Shown here piece by piece: positions 47,700 to 58,689 of a stretch of DNA of 64,000 nucleotides. Positions within the stretch are counted from its first letter, which is position 1, and every line of letters starts with the position of its first letter. Made by a program: the position numbers and the translations under genes. The notes under the pieces were generated by a model, which searched no databases, was not told where the DNA came from, and saw only the letters and a program-made list of their open reading frames with translations. Origin of the DNA: Epiperipatus broadwayi (lineage: Eukaryota > Onychophora > Udeonychophora > Euonychophora > Peripatidae); the NCBI GenBank assembly GCA_028023455.1, contig JAQFVV010000013.1, positions 3,102,001 through 3,166,000 on the forward strand. Reading direction: 5' to 3'.

Positions 47700-48318
47700 T
47701 ATACTAAATTTAATTATAAGAGATTTGAACTCAGACTTTCAAACTCCCTACATCTATGCACTCTATTATACAATTAATACACATGACCACATACATGTGA
47801 AAAAGATAAATGATCTCCAATATGCGCATTTTGTGCTGAATCAGCAATCATCAATTGGTCCAGTAAGTTCATTTAAATACACAGAAGAGGGATGGGCAGA
47901 TCTCTCTTTTGTGTATTTACATAGACACTTTAAGGTCCTATACATGAGGGGTCAGAGTGACTTAAAGTCAACATGGGTATGATAATAATATTGGTATCAA
48001 CAAAGGCTTTGAGTGTTCCATCATCAGAATGTCATTGATATGGATAGCTGAAGAGCTGGAGGGTAGAGAAGATTGAAGTTTTGTCCATTAAAGTTTGACA
48101 ATTTGCTATCTTAAAAATAAACTGAGCACTGATTGCATATATGTGTAAGAGATGGTGATCTGGACTAACTAATAAGTGATGGTTCAGCATGAAATATGTA
48201 AATTGGAGATCATTGATCTTTTCCACATGTATGTGGTCATGTGTCTCAGTTGTATAACATAAAGTGCATAGCTGTAGGGAGCTTGAAAATCTGAGTTTAA
48301 GTCCCTTATATATATTCT
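47700..48318. mobile_element. Fold-back element with tRNA-like arms, copy 2
   Basis: The arms are about 47,715-47,865 and 48,165-48,318. They pair gagatttgaactcagacttt against gcttgaaaatctgagtttaa, acacatgaccacatacatgt against acatgtatgtggtcatgtgt, and gatctccaatatg against atgtaaattggagatc. The arm ends contain the B-box-like gagtttaagtccc. It is the same family as 3,738-4,045, sharing the words ttgaactcagactttcaa, acacatgaccacacaca and the loop piece gatctggac. This copy has ~300 bp of extra central sequence. Open frames within it (47,695-47,982 and 48,032-48,226 minus) are by-products of the arms. Confidence 0.75.
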
Positions 48319-49250
48319 TGTTTACAAAATGACAACTTATTTGAAAATTTTGTTATTATTAACTACAGATATTAACAAATAATCTTTTATTTCTCACCAT
48401 AATTTTTATCTATTCTAAAAACAATTTAAAAAAGCATTAACAGTCATCAGTGATTTTATAATTGATTTCATCTTTACTATTTAAAACATCAGTTTCAATA
48501 ATTTTTCTTTCTCAAAGAGAGGCATTTTTAAATTTTGTCTCTATTACATTACTCTAGATTTTAATTATAGATTTTGTGAGTCTATGTTATTAAAACATTT
48601 TTAATGTCATATTTTCCAGTTCTGACATATCTTCCATTAAAGTGATTACAGATATTCTCTTTCTATGATTTTTTTTTATTCCAATTTTTTTTAAGCAATA
48701 TTTTTTTTAAATCTGTGACTTTTGCTTTCATAATAATTGTTTGAATAATTTCTAGAGATACAATTGTAGTTTACAACATCTCATCAATGACTATTGCTCA
48801 TAAAGGCGATTACAAATTAAAGTTAAATTCAGAAAATAATGTAATTTTATATTAACAAAAATGTTTTTTTTTTTATTTGAGAGACTACAATCCCCTGTAT
48901 AAACAATAATTCAAGTTGAAAGATTTCGTGTTTAAACATATTCATTAACATTATTCTAGTAACTCTTCAAAAATAATTAGAATCTGTTTTCACATAATAC
49001 CCTTTGAGTTAAACTATAACTTTATACCTATAAATAATTATCTATAGCTTTTCGTTCAAGTGTTTCATACGCTTTTAATTTGTATATCTATTTATAAGTA
49101 AATGCATATGTAATGCACACCTTCCAAAGATGCCAAACATGTTTTGCATAGGTATCACAAATATTTTTCTTGCCTTTGAATTTTATAAGTAATAATTCCA
49201 GAGCCATACAGTCAGTTCGTAATTGAATAATTATATTTTTTAAATAAGAT
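48319..49250. other. AT-rich non-coding stretch
   Basis: Nothing coding recognised. T-rich runs. The first trace of the next LINE appears near 49,260. Confidence 0.4.
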
Positions 49251-49254
49251 AAAA

Positions 49255-50990
49255 AACAAAACAAATTTAAGTAGTTTTGGCATTACCAAAAGAAAGTCTC
49301 AAATGAATTATAATTCATCTTTAAGTGCTGATGACTTTTCAATTCACTTTTCTGAATTATTTGGAAATTCTCAACTGTCTGGGTTTAATTTGACTAATGA
49401 ATGTTAATGATAGCTTTCTATTGATTGTTTCAACAATAGTGATATTATATTGGCTGACAAAGAACTCATTCAAGTATAGGTTATGATAATATACCTTCTT
49501 TCATTTATAAAGATTGTGCAGAATATATTGCTGCTCCTTTATGTTGTATTCTTAATTGTTCCATTAAAAATTGTATTTTTCTTAACTCCCTTAAACTTGA
49601 CAAAGTTATACCTATTTTCAAAAATGGTTAAAAAGATAATAATTATAGACCAATTTCTGTGCTTCATACAGTTGCATGCATATTTGAAAGATGTGTTTAT
49701 AAGAAAATTGTTAATGACATAAATAAGATTTTGGTTCCGGTGCAACATGGTTTTTTACCTAGCAGATTAACTGAAACTAATCTTTTAACAATAATTGATC
49801 ACATTGCTAATGCCTTTGAGAATCAATGCCATTTAGATGTTATTTAATTTGATTTATCCAAAGCATTTGATAAAGTGGATCATTCCAAATTGCTTTACAA
49901 AATGTACAAATTAGGATTTTCCTATAATTTGGTTAAATGGTTTGAATCTTTTATTAGAAAAAGAATGGCTTATGTAAAGTTTAAGAATAATTTTTCTAAT
50001 CCATATTATTGTAATATAGGAGTACCTCAGGACAGAATCCTTGCGCCATTATTGTTTAACATTTTATATTGATGATTTGGGAGCGAGTTTGGAATTTTCA
50101 CATATTTTATACTATGCAGATGATTGTAAAATTTTTAAGAATATCAACTCAATTAATGATTGCATACTATTACAGAAAGATTAATAATTTTGTGAAATGA
50201 TCTAGAGATAATAAAATGAATATTAATATGGATAAATGTTCAACAGTTTCTTATTCCAAAAAATCTCAAATGATAATGTGTCCTTATTATATTGAGGATC
50301 ATAATATAAAATTTGTTGATATTCAGAAAGACCTTGGTATTATTTTTGCAAGCAATGGATCATTTCATCATCATATTGAAAATGTAGTAATTTTAAAGCA
50401 TGGTAGACAATTTACTACTTTTACAAAATATAAATTATTTCTCTCTCTGGTTTTCCCTATTTTAGAATATGGATCTATTGTTTGGAATCCCAGTTCCAAA
50501 CAAGATATTATTAAAATTCAATTGGTTTATGATAGATTTTCCAAATATATTAAGTTAAATGACCATTATCTATCCATATCCATTAGAAGAAAAATAAGAA
50601 ATCTTAAAATTTTATATAACCTTGTCAATCAGAAAATTATATTAACCAACAAAATTTCAAATACTATTTTTACTAATGGTTTACATAAAACACCTACATT
50701 TATTTTATTTTATATTAAGGTTTGTCGCTCTAACATATTAAAATTTTCACCTTTGTTTCGTTTGCCTAATACCTAAAATAATGATTTTATTAACGAAAAT
50801 GTTTTTATTTTAGACTTTAAAAAATTTGTTGCTTACCTTATAAAAAATTATGGCATATAATCATATTAATAATGTCATTTAACTCATTTATGTATATTAT
50901 CATATAGTTGTTATGGTGCAATTCTGTAATTGGCTTAATGCCATAGTTTTGTACGGTAAATAAATTGAATAGAATAATAATAATTATTAT
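49255..50990 (+). pseudogene. Jockey/CR1-like LINE, 5'-truncated (RT to 3' end)
   Basis: Pre-RT pieces start near 49,262 (FWHYQKKVSN). The RT then runs in order. The fingers have IFERCVYKKIVNDI and QHGFLPSRLTETNLL (frame 49,659-49,847). Motif A is FDLSKAFDKVDH, just after an in-frame stop at 49,846. The frame 49,875-50,072 ends with motif B, IGVPQDRILAPLLFNIL, where the usual QGS is QDR. Motif C is YYADDCKIF near 50,110 in a shifted frame. The thumb is in the frame 50,216-50,776 (KDLGIIFASNGSFHHHI, FPILEYGSIVWNPSS). The 3' end taaataaattgaatagaat near 50,965 leads into an AAT/ATT array. The endonuclease is missing. Several stops and shifts make it dead. Confidence 0.85.
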
Positions 50991-51012
50991 TATCATTATT
51001 ATTATTATATTA
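50970..51012. repeat. AAT/ATT array joining two LINEs tail to tail
   Basis: aataataataattattatta followed by imperfect ATT triplets to about 51,012. The left part is the 3' tail of the plus-strand LINE; the right part is the complement of the tail of the minus-strand family T LINE. Confidence 0.85.
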
Positions 51013-51519
51013 TTATTGTTTCAAAAGGCACTTTATTAACTCAAAGAAATTTTACATTGTTTGCATTTGTTTTTACATAGATTTGCATTGAATTATTTGG
51101 TATTATTACATATATTAATTTATGGGATTACATGTTATTGGGGAACTATTTAACAGGTGTTCCAGAAATAAATGTTTCAATTGAAAAAGCATTGTCCATT
51201 ATTTATTAGTTCATTCATTACTTACAACATTGATGGCTGTTTTGACAGAGGACCAAGTTGCCACATATAAATGCAGACTGGTTATTATTCTGTCTCTTGA
51301 ATGTGTGCTAATTTGTTTTTAAATGTAGACAGGTGGTGTCTAGTGTTTTTGCCAATCAAGAAAATGCATCTGGTGTACCAGTATGCATAGAAGATGAACA
51401 AGGCCAATCTAATGCTGGGTATTGAACTTTCCTGGGAAGCAATAAGTATTTGATTTGATCATGGTACCAGGCTTTTTGTAGGCATTACACATAATCTGTC
51501 ATGTTTGGGTTAGAGCCTA

Positions 51520-51968
51520 TATGTGGTGGTGTAGTGTCTCCTCTGCTCGATGACACAGCCCACAGAAGGGATCAGAGGATATATATAATCTCTTATGATA
51601 TAGAAAATGTGTTGTTGGCATAGCAACTAGATTCATTTCGATTATGAAGTCAAAATATTTGGGCTCAAGGGCCCATTTCTTTGAGCAATTTTTTTTTTGC
51701 TAATTTCTAACATAGGATGGGAAGCAATCACATCAGTTTGAATATCAACTAAATCGTAGATTTCCCAGTATGAATATTTATATAGAAACTGATCTAGATT
51801 ATGTAGTATGGTTTTGTATTGATAGATAATGGTAGCAAAGAATGAGCCTTTTGGAGGTGACCTATCTGTTGGAGTGACTTTGACTAATTGTTTGAGTCTA
51901 GGGAATTTGCAATTGTGGTGATTATTAGGTTTTTCATTTTGCAAATGGAAGAAGTTAATGCTATGCAA
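51520..51968 (-). pseudogene. Family T ORF2, C-terminal region with zinc finger
   Basis: The frame 51,642-51,968 corresponds to the post-RT region of the 36-kb copy; TPTDRSPPKGSFF matches TPLDRLPAKASNF there. Further on, near 51,550, SDPFCGLCHRAEETLHHHI is a zf-RVT-like Cys/His finger (C-x2-C...H), equivalent to CPLC...H in the 35.8-kb copy, with the last Cys not evident. Such a finger is common at the C-terminus of L1-group and related LINE ORF2 proteins. Confidence 0.7.
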
Positions 51969-52149
51969 GCCAAGGCCATTTTTGATCAGAGGTTTGTTGA
52001 GTTGTTTAATTAAGATCGCTACAATTTTTTAGACCAGAGTGGCTTATTATATATGGCTTTAATTTTTGAGATAAATGTTTTAGAGAAAGAAAGAACTGGC
52101 ACATAATAAACTATTTTTGTTGTAATAAGTTGATTAATTAACTGTACTT

Positions 52150-53024
52150 TTTACAGTAACAGATATGTCTTGGATAAACAGTCTACTACTCTTTTGGCTT
52201 CTTCCTTAAATTTATTTTGAATGTGACATACCATTCCTGTGATTCCCATATGAAATGGGAACCCAAACAAAAGGGTGGGCTTTGAAGTGTAGTTTGATGC
52301 ATATTGATTGCCAGTGAATAGTGCCTGAGCTGTGGTTTTTGCTGGATTAAATTTAATTTGTGTTTCTGCAGAATCTTTTGCAGCTGTGATATTTGTTTTT
52401 TGGATGTCAGGAAGATGGTAATGACATCCATATATGCAAGGCATGCAGTGCATTGTACTATGCCAGGTATATCAATTCTGCCAAAGATCTGTTGTATGCT
52501 ATTAATGAGGGGATTAATGTATAATATAAACAGCAATGAGGTAAGAGGGGATCCTTGGGATATTGACTGAGTTGGGGTGAATGATGGTAATTTTTTCCAT
52601 TTACTGTTACATGAATTTCTTTATTTAAAAGTAGCTTGACTATTATGTATAGGTGTATTCTACGGATTTAAGTATTTTTGAGCATTTTTAAAAGTGTAGG
52701 TATGTTTCCTGAATCAAAGGCAACCTCAATATCAAGCTGTACTATAAGAGCATATTTTTTCCACTATTAGACTGTTGTCAGAATTGCTTTGAATAACAAT
52801 GCTGCTTCCATTGTTGAAGAGCCTTCCTTTGCATGTTGTGCTTCGGAGATGAGTGGCAATATGTATGGTTCAATTTCATCTTTAATGATTTTTTCAATCT
52901 TGATTGGCAATGGTCCCATAGATATTGGTCTAAGGTCAGTTGTGGGTGAAATGATTTTCTTTTTATTATATGACACTATGGCAAGTGTGTAGACACCCTC
53001 CATGGACTGGATTTGCTTTGCCAA
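52150..53024 (-). pseudogene. Family T ORF2, reverse transcriptase domain
   Basis: The frame 52,767-53,024 has the RT fingers: TTDLRPISMGPLPIKIEKII, EPYILPLISEAQHAKEGSST. A frameshifted stretch follows with motif A and the strand before motif B. The frame 52,186-52,536 gives LFILYINPLINSIQQIFG and the catalytic box LAYMDVITIFLTSK, where the second catalytic Asp of YMDD is Val. The order and residues match the minus-strand copies at 34-37 kb. It would synthesise cDNA at the nicked target. It is inactive here through the Val change and several shifts. Confidence 0.8.
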
Positions 53025-53656
53025 ATAATTAGATAAACAACTTAAATATTTTGCTGTAAATTTGCTTAGATGTTTTAATATAAATAGTGGAATTCTGGGA
53101 CTTCCTGGATGACAAGTATTTGGGATACTATGATTTTAGCTATGAAAAGATGTAGCAAATTGGATTTCAGTCTCAGGCAGGCCAAACATATCTGTGTAGT
53201 TGATTCTTGTGCTTGTTATTTTTTCCTAAAAAATTAAAGATTGTCATGATCATATTTTGGCCTGCATATGTTGCATTATCTGCCTGTATCACCATTGGCA
53301 CTTTTATATTCAGCTTGTTTCCAAGCACCTACCTTACGTAATCTCTGGTCCAAGTATGAGGTTTGAAAAGGCATGTTTTACTTTTTTTATTTTTAAATAG
53401 CTTTTGAGCACATCACAGGCATTATTGTATGCATGCATAAGTCTAAATATGTACTGTCATGTATAGTGTGATGGATTGATCCTGATTATGCTCTGATGTA
53501 ACTGGTCTGCTAGAAGATAGAAGTTTCAATGGTGGAGGTTGCTTCATGGCTATACGGTTGATGTTATACCAATAAATGCAAGATATTGTTGTACTGGGTC
53601 AAGGTTCATATCTTTGATTTTTATTTAGCATTATATTCATCTCAGAGAAAATAAAT

Positions 53657-54193
53657 TCAGTGGTTGCTGTTGGGAGTAGAACTAATTGTTCTTGTGAGGG
53701 GATGTGTTGATATTTGGATATGATCACAGTTGATTGTAATTATTTGAGCTGAATGATTCGAGAAGGCTGTGGGAGTTAGTTTTATTGTAATTAGGTGGTG
53801 GACTATTAGGGAATAAAAGCAAAGATCAATTAGCGAAGAGAAGCGACCATTGTGGAAAGAAATGGCATAATGTGGTAAGAAACCTTGGCCATTTATTAAT
53901 GATGTGACTATTCTATGAAGCCAGCATTGTGTGAAGTCTTTGTATGTTGCATTAAAATCTCCGATTAGCACAGATGGATTTGCTGTGGTAGCTAGCCTTA
54001 AATTAATGTTTGCAATTATGGTATCTATCTTATTGTTTTGGAAGAGCATGTACACAAAAATTGTTATGCTTTTATAATTGAAAGTTGCAATTAATAAGTA
54101 CATATCTATGTGAATAGTTTTAAATGTTATGAAAGGTGAATTTCTGGTGATTACGGAACCGGTGCCACCCAAGGGAGCGGAAGAGTCCCTCAA
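53657..54193 (-). pseudogene. Family T ORF2, APE-type endonuclease domain
   Basis: An open frame of 178 codons. Conserved endonuclease/exonuclease/phosphatase features are visible. VLIGDFNA (residues 75-82) is the catalytic Asp-Asn box. SLIDLCFYS (120-128) corresponds to the S-x-I-D-x-x-x-x-S box. FSNHSAQIITI (144 on) is the terminal SDH box with Asp changed to Asn. The usual NVYAPN strand is degenerate (FVYMLFQN, 46-53). The N-terminal ~80 residues with the first catalytic Asn/Glu are missing or out of frame upstream. In life this domain nicks target DNA to prime reverse transcription. The SNH change alone would probably inactivate it. Confidence 0.8.
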
Positions 54194-54944
54194 GCATGCA
54201 CAGAATCCTTCCTAGACTATTGTTTAGCAGGGTCAGCCTGAGATCCAGCATACATTTTTGTCTCGAGCAAATCTATTATGTGTGGTCGTATATCTTTGAT
54301 CCAGTATCTTAGTTTGTTAATTTTGGAAGTCAAGTTTAAACCTCTAACATTGATTGCTGTAATCTTAATTTTCATTAAGGCTGGTATTTTTTACATGTTC
54401 CCCCTCAGAAGTCAGACTTGCCATTGGTGTTTTCTCCCATGCATTTTCATATTGTGCCTCGAATTCTTCATCTATTGGTTCCATTGTTTCAGATGTGTAG
54501 CCAGTAACTGTGACTGCATTCTAGTGTTTTTGCTTTTTGGGGGCCTCTGCTTCTTTTTGGCAGGTGGCCTGGCTCTCTTTTTTAGTCTATATTGGCCTGC
54601 AAAATTTATGGCACGTTTGGAGTAATGGCTTGCATGATCTCTGTTGCTGTTTTATTTTTTGTTCTTGTTGTCTGTGTTAATATAGATATATGTTCTTCAT
54701 TATTACTGTTTAATGAGGTTGCTTGGTCTTTCGGTGATTTTCTCTTAGTCAGTATTTTTATTGATTTGAAATTATGTTTGGGGTTGTTGTTTCTGATGTG
54801 TCATCCTGAATCTTTTGCTTTATTGTTTCACTGTTAGCTGGGGTTTGAATTTTACTCGTTTTAATTGAAACGTCTGGAATATTAGCTGTTTTTGGTGTAT
54901 GTTATGTTCTTTTGTTATTGAGTTGTACGTGTGTTGAGAATTGA

Positions 54945-55877
54945 TTATTGTTGTCTTATTGTCTGAGCCCCTTGAGCTTGGCTTGGTTGATCTTCCATGT
55001 TTGTTTGGCTTTCATGATTTTTCGCTAGGTGATTGCACTCTCCACAAGCAAAGCATTTCAGCTTTAACCCTTTTATATAGATGGTATGGCATCTTGGTCC
55101 ACTATCTGGGTGGAGATATCTTCTGGGTTTATGTTGTTTTCTAGCTTTACTTTGAAATTGAAAGTTGCTGCTGAAAACCAGGATAAAGTTGTCTGTCAAG
55201 TACATTTGCTTAATATATATATAGCTTTTCCGAATGGATTCATTAGTTTCTGAAAGTCTTGTATACTGTAACCAAAATAAGCATTTATTATTCCAGTACA
55301 GTAATTTTGTAGGTTTTGATTACATATATAAGCGTTTATCTACCCAGAGTTTTAATTTAATTTTAGAATCTTGACCGTTGGTGTTTGTCAAAGAAGTGAA
55401 TAGCGATGTATCAGGAGTTAGGGATGTTCTCCGATACTAGAAACCGTATTCCATATCGCTTTTTTTGTTAACTCTTCATATAAAAGCTCTCTGGGGAATT
55501 TGTGGAGAGATAAGTTGGTTATCTGTGACTGCTAATACTATTGATTTAGGAGAAAAAAAATTTTTAATGTTGAAAAAAGTTTTTTTAGGGATTATACTGT
55601 TGAAAATAATATTAATTTCTTGTAACTCGTTCTCACTCCATATTGCTGTGGGGGTGGGGTGTTCATTATTATTTTCCGTTAGATGCAAATTATTGATGTC
55701 ATCCTGATTTAGTTTTCTAAATCTAGCAGTCCGTGGCAGTGTTAAAGTTTTTTTAGTGCTATGTGTCTGCTGATTTATTTCTGCAGTCTCGCATAAGTTT
55801 TTGCACTAATGGTAGAATTCATTCCATTGCCGTTGGGTTGTTGCAAACTTTTTTCCACGTTTCTGATATGACGCCAT
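54945..55877 (-). pseudogene. Family T ORF1 (broken), with zinc knuckle
   Basis: It starts MASYQ at 55,877, matching MASHQ of the 20.5-kb copy. The first ~60 codons are frameshifted. The frame 55,476-55,688 gives NNNEHPTPTAIWSENELQEI and SPKSIVLAVTDN. Then KFPRELLYEEL, AIWNTVSSIGEH follows across a shift, as in the other copy. A C-terminal frame 54,945-55,205 holds a basic stretch (KARKQHKPRRYLHP) and the zinc knuckle CFACGECNHLAKNH (C51, C54, H59, H64 of that frame). Family members normally end in Cys, so this is C-x2-C-x4-H-x4-H. ORF1 proteins bind the element RNA. The plus-strand frames over the region (54,278-55,144 and others) are shadows. Confidence 0.7.
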
Positions 55878-56091
55878 ATTGTTTAAGACTTTTGATTGAT
55901 TTTAGGTCAAAACAACTATCTTATTTAGTTTTTGGTGAAAGAACATTCCATTAATCTTTTACTGCTGGTGTTTTTATGATGCAAAATATAATTATTAATA
56001 CAAAAAATCATTTAGCTTATTTATTAGTAATCAATATTTAGTAGAGCTATTGATGCGTTCATCTTCTCTCTGTGACAGCAGAACCACATTA

Positions 56092-56110
56092 TTGTTGTTG
56101 TTGTTATTAT
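56092..56110. repeat. ATT/GTT triplet stretch at a LINE-LINE junction
   Basis: attattgttgttgttgttat and on, between the 5' end of the minus-strand family T LINE and the truncated 5' end of the following plus-strand LINE. With the array at 51.0 kb it puts triplet repeats on both sides of the family T insertion. Confidence 0.75.
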
Positions 56111-57590
56111 TTAAAAAAGAGCTTAAAAATAAAAAAAGTTTTTGATATGATATGTTAACCTGTTTTTATTTATAAAGGATGTGCTGAACTGCTGGCTCCA
56201 GTGCTTTGTTATATTTTTAATATCTCTTTACAGAAGAGTATTTTTCCTGATTCATGGAAAGTTGCAAAAGTTATGTCAATGCCAAAAGTTAAATCAAATG
56301 ATGTTGGTAATTATAGACCTATTTCATTATTATATATAGCTGAAAAAAACTTTGAAAAATCTTGTGTATAATAAGATAATAGATAAAGTATGTAAATCAT
56401 TATCTAAAACACAACATGGTTTTACAGGTAGATCTGTCGAGACTAATTTGATATATATTAAAGATGCTATTGCAAATGCAATTGATAACAAATTAGAGCT
56501 TGATGTGATTTATTTTGATTTAAGCAAAGCATTTGACCCAGTAGATCACTCTAGCTTGATTAGTAAGTTGCACACTATTGGTTTTAGTTGTGAACTTCTG
56601 CAGTGGTTTGCATCTTTTGTCTCAAATAGACCTAAATTTTTTATCTTTTGGGTCTGCAAAATCATACACATATTTTAGTAATGCTGGAGTTCCTCAAGGA
56701 AGTATACTTGGACCACTACTTTTTTCTGTTTATTCTTTGGATATAGAGCTTTGCAGATGATATTGAACTGTACAAAACTATTAATAATTTTGTGAAGATT
56801 TTGCAGTCTATATCAAAAGATTTCAGGATTGGTGTGTAAGAAACTATAATGAAATTAATATAAAAAATGATCTGCCATATTGTTTTTTAAAAAAATCATC
56901 TACAAATATGTTTAATTATACGCTAAACTCAAAAAGTATTTAAAGAAAAAAATATTATAAAGATTTAGGTATTATTTTTAATAATAATGGAATATTTAAT
57001 AAAAATATTCAAAATATTATTACAAAAAGTTATAAAATAATGAGTTTAATTCTCAGAAATTGTAAAATGTTTAAGAGAAATACATGTGTGTATTTGTTTC
57101 ATACATTGGTTTTACTTATTTAAATTATGGATCTTTGATCTGGAATTCATGTAAATTAAGTAATAGATTAGCACTGGAAAAGGTTTATAAAAACATTTTA
57201 AGATATATTAAATCAGAAATATGTGATGACAATGCACTCTACAATGACAATGCACTCTACAAAAGATGAATCTATACTGATATGAAGTATTTTAAAATAA
57301 TTACCTCAGGTATAATAGATGTGAGAAGTTTCCAAAAACATCATTTAAGATGAAGATAAAGGATACGAGATTAAAAAATTTGTATTATATTCCAAAATTT
57401 AAAAGTGAAACTTTAAAAAATTCAGCATTAGTAAGATTACCTAGATTGTATAATAAATACTTTAATGCTGTTAATATATTTGAAATAGATGATAAAACAT
57501 TTAGGACTACTGTGCAAAAAATTGCAAGTACTTTGTGAACTAGGTTAGATGTGCATTTTTGTTTGGATATAAAATCTGTTAAATGTACTA
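56111..57590 (+). pseudogene. Jockey/CR1-like LINE, 5'-truncated, plus strand
   Basis: The translation starts in the pre-RT region (KELKNKKSF, then FIYKGCAELLAPVL). Next come NYRPISLLYI (56,320) and the frame 56,352-56,678 with KTQHGFTGRSVETNLIY and motif A YFDLSKAFDPVDH. Motif B is NAGVPQGSILGPLLFSVY in the frame 56,578-56,760, shifted relative to the previous one. Motif C is decayed to FADDIELY near 56,755. The thumb has FTYLNYGSLIWNSCK (57,084-57,269). The frame 57,350-57,538 holds the C-terminal LKNSALVRLPRLYNKYF. An 18-bp tandem repeat (gacaatgcactctacaa) sits at about 57,227-57,262. The 3' end enters (AAT)n. The endonuclease is missing. Confidence 0.85.
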
Positions 57591-57718
<128 letters not shown>

Positions 57719-58406
57719 TATTTCAAATCAAACTTTATTGTTCATAAAACGTTACATTGTTAAAAATACATGGTTGAAAACTACATAGCTTTGGAACAAA
57801 CAGATAGATATTATTGATACAGTTCAAATAAATTGTTAGGTAGGTATCTGATAAATGTAAACTTGTAAACTGTGCATTTGCCTATGGTTCTATTTTCATT
57901 GTCTGAAGGTTTAGTTCATCAGTTTAAAATACTTTTGGTTGAATTAAATATATCCTTTGGACTATTCAGTACATAGATGTGGTGTTAAAAAAATTGCTGA
58001 AAAAGAGATATGTAACAAAAAAATAATTGTTCTTGTTACAGCAAAAGTCATTTGGTTTTTGAGGCTATGGTCTGTCTCGAGTTTTTAATAGTGACCATGT
58101 AGCAGCAAATATATCTGAGTGTGCAATTTTGCTTTCTCTGGCCTTCAGTTGTTTGAGCGTATTAGAGAATGTGCCTGGGTCCCTTCTGATGTTATTTCCA
58201 AGGCAGAAAGCACATCTGGTGCTCCACAAAGTATATAAACAAAACATTGCTGCACATGCTGCCGGTATTGAGCCTTTACTGAGTGTCTCTATTAGGTTAT
58301 CAATTGTGATGTTATTTTGTCTATATGTGTTATTCATAATTTCTCAGGTATTTGTCATAGCTGTGCAAGTGTGGAATAGGTGCTGTTGCATTTCTTCTTC
58401 CCTGCT
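57719..58406 (-). pseudogene. Family T LINE, 3' fragment, minus strand
   Basis: The 3' end as its complement is gtatttcaaatcaaacttta, like gtttcaaaaggcactttatt of the near-full-length copy. The frame 58,065-58,337 (MNNTYRQNN...YTLWSTRCAFCLGNN...ARESKIAHSDIFAATWSLL) matches the C-terminal block of the copy near 35.5 kb (RDKLLAPNVRFAETWDLI). It is 5'-truncated just before another ATT-rich stretch at about 58,406-58,423. The overlapping plus-strand frames are shadows. Confidence 0.7.
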
Positions 58407-58423
58407 TATTATTATTACTATGT

Positions 58424-58655
58424 TTCAACAATAATCTTTATTAATCCTTTGGGTTACATAGCATTACATAACATTGTAACGGTTACATGTGCAATTATCG
58501 TGTACAGGTCTTTATGTGCATTAATTTTAAGGGTTACATTAATGAGGTTTCAAGATATTTTTTTTCAAATACTGGTATTAGTTTTGGATACAGAGACGGA
58601 TATCAAGTTTAAACAAAGGCTTAAAAAAACCAGTTCAATATAAAACTCAATTTCA
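58424..58655 (-). pseudogene. Family T LINE, second 3' fragment, minus strand
   Basis: It starts (as complement) tgtttcaacaataatcttta next to ATT triplets, the same border as the 57,719 copy. The following ~200 bp (cattacataacattgtaacg and on) resemble the 3' UTR parts near 51.0 and 35.1 kb. No ORF remains. A (GATA)3 stretch at about 58,657 marks its far end. Confidence 0.55.
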
Positions 58656-58689
58656 TAGATAGATAGATAGGACCTAGGATTGTAAAATC

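Larger units (their letters stand above)
51013..56091 (-). mobile_element. LINE family T (L1/Tx1-like), near full length, minus strand
   Basis: About 5.1 kb holding, from the 5' end at about 56,091: 5' UTR, ORF1 (from ATG at 55,877), ORF2 endonuclease (about 54,200-53,650), reverse transcriptase (about 53,030-52,150), the connection region and a C-terminal zinc finger (about 51,570). The 3' end, as its complement, is gtttcaaaaggcactttatt, so on its own strand it ends with AATAAAG and a short 3' piece before the AAT tail. It has ATT-rich triplets on both flanks (to 51,012 and 56,092-56,110). All ORFs are broken. The lineage call rests on ORF1 plus APE-type endonuclease plus YMDD-type RT plus Cys/His C-terminus; the exact clade is uncertain. 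Confidence 0.8.

Noticed and set aside
50216-50776. 186-codon frame as an independent host gene
   Set aside because: It is the thumb and C-terminal part of a jockey/CR1-like LINE RT (KDLGIIF..., EYGSIVWNP...), continuous with RT motifs upstream in other frames.
54278-55144. Several plus-strand frames of 60-115 codons with hydrophobic, membrane-like composition
   Set aside because: They are antisense to ORF1/ORF2 of the minus-strand family T LINE; hydrophobicity comes from reading A-rich coding sequence backwards.
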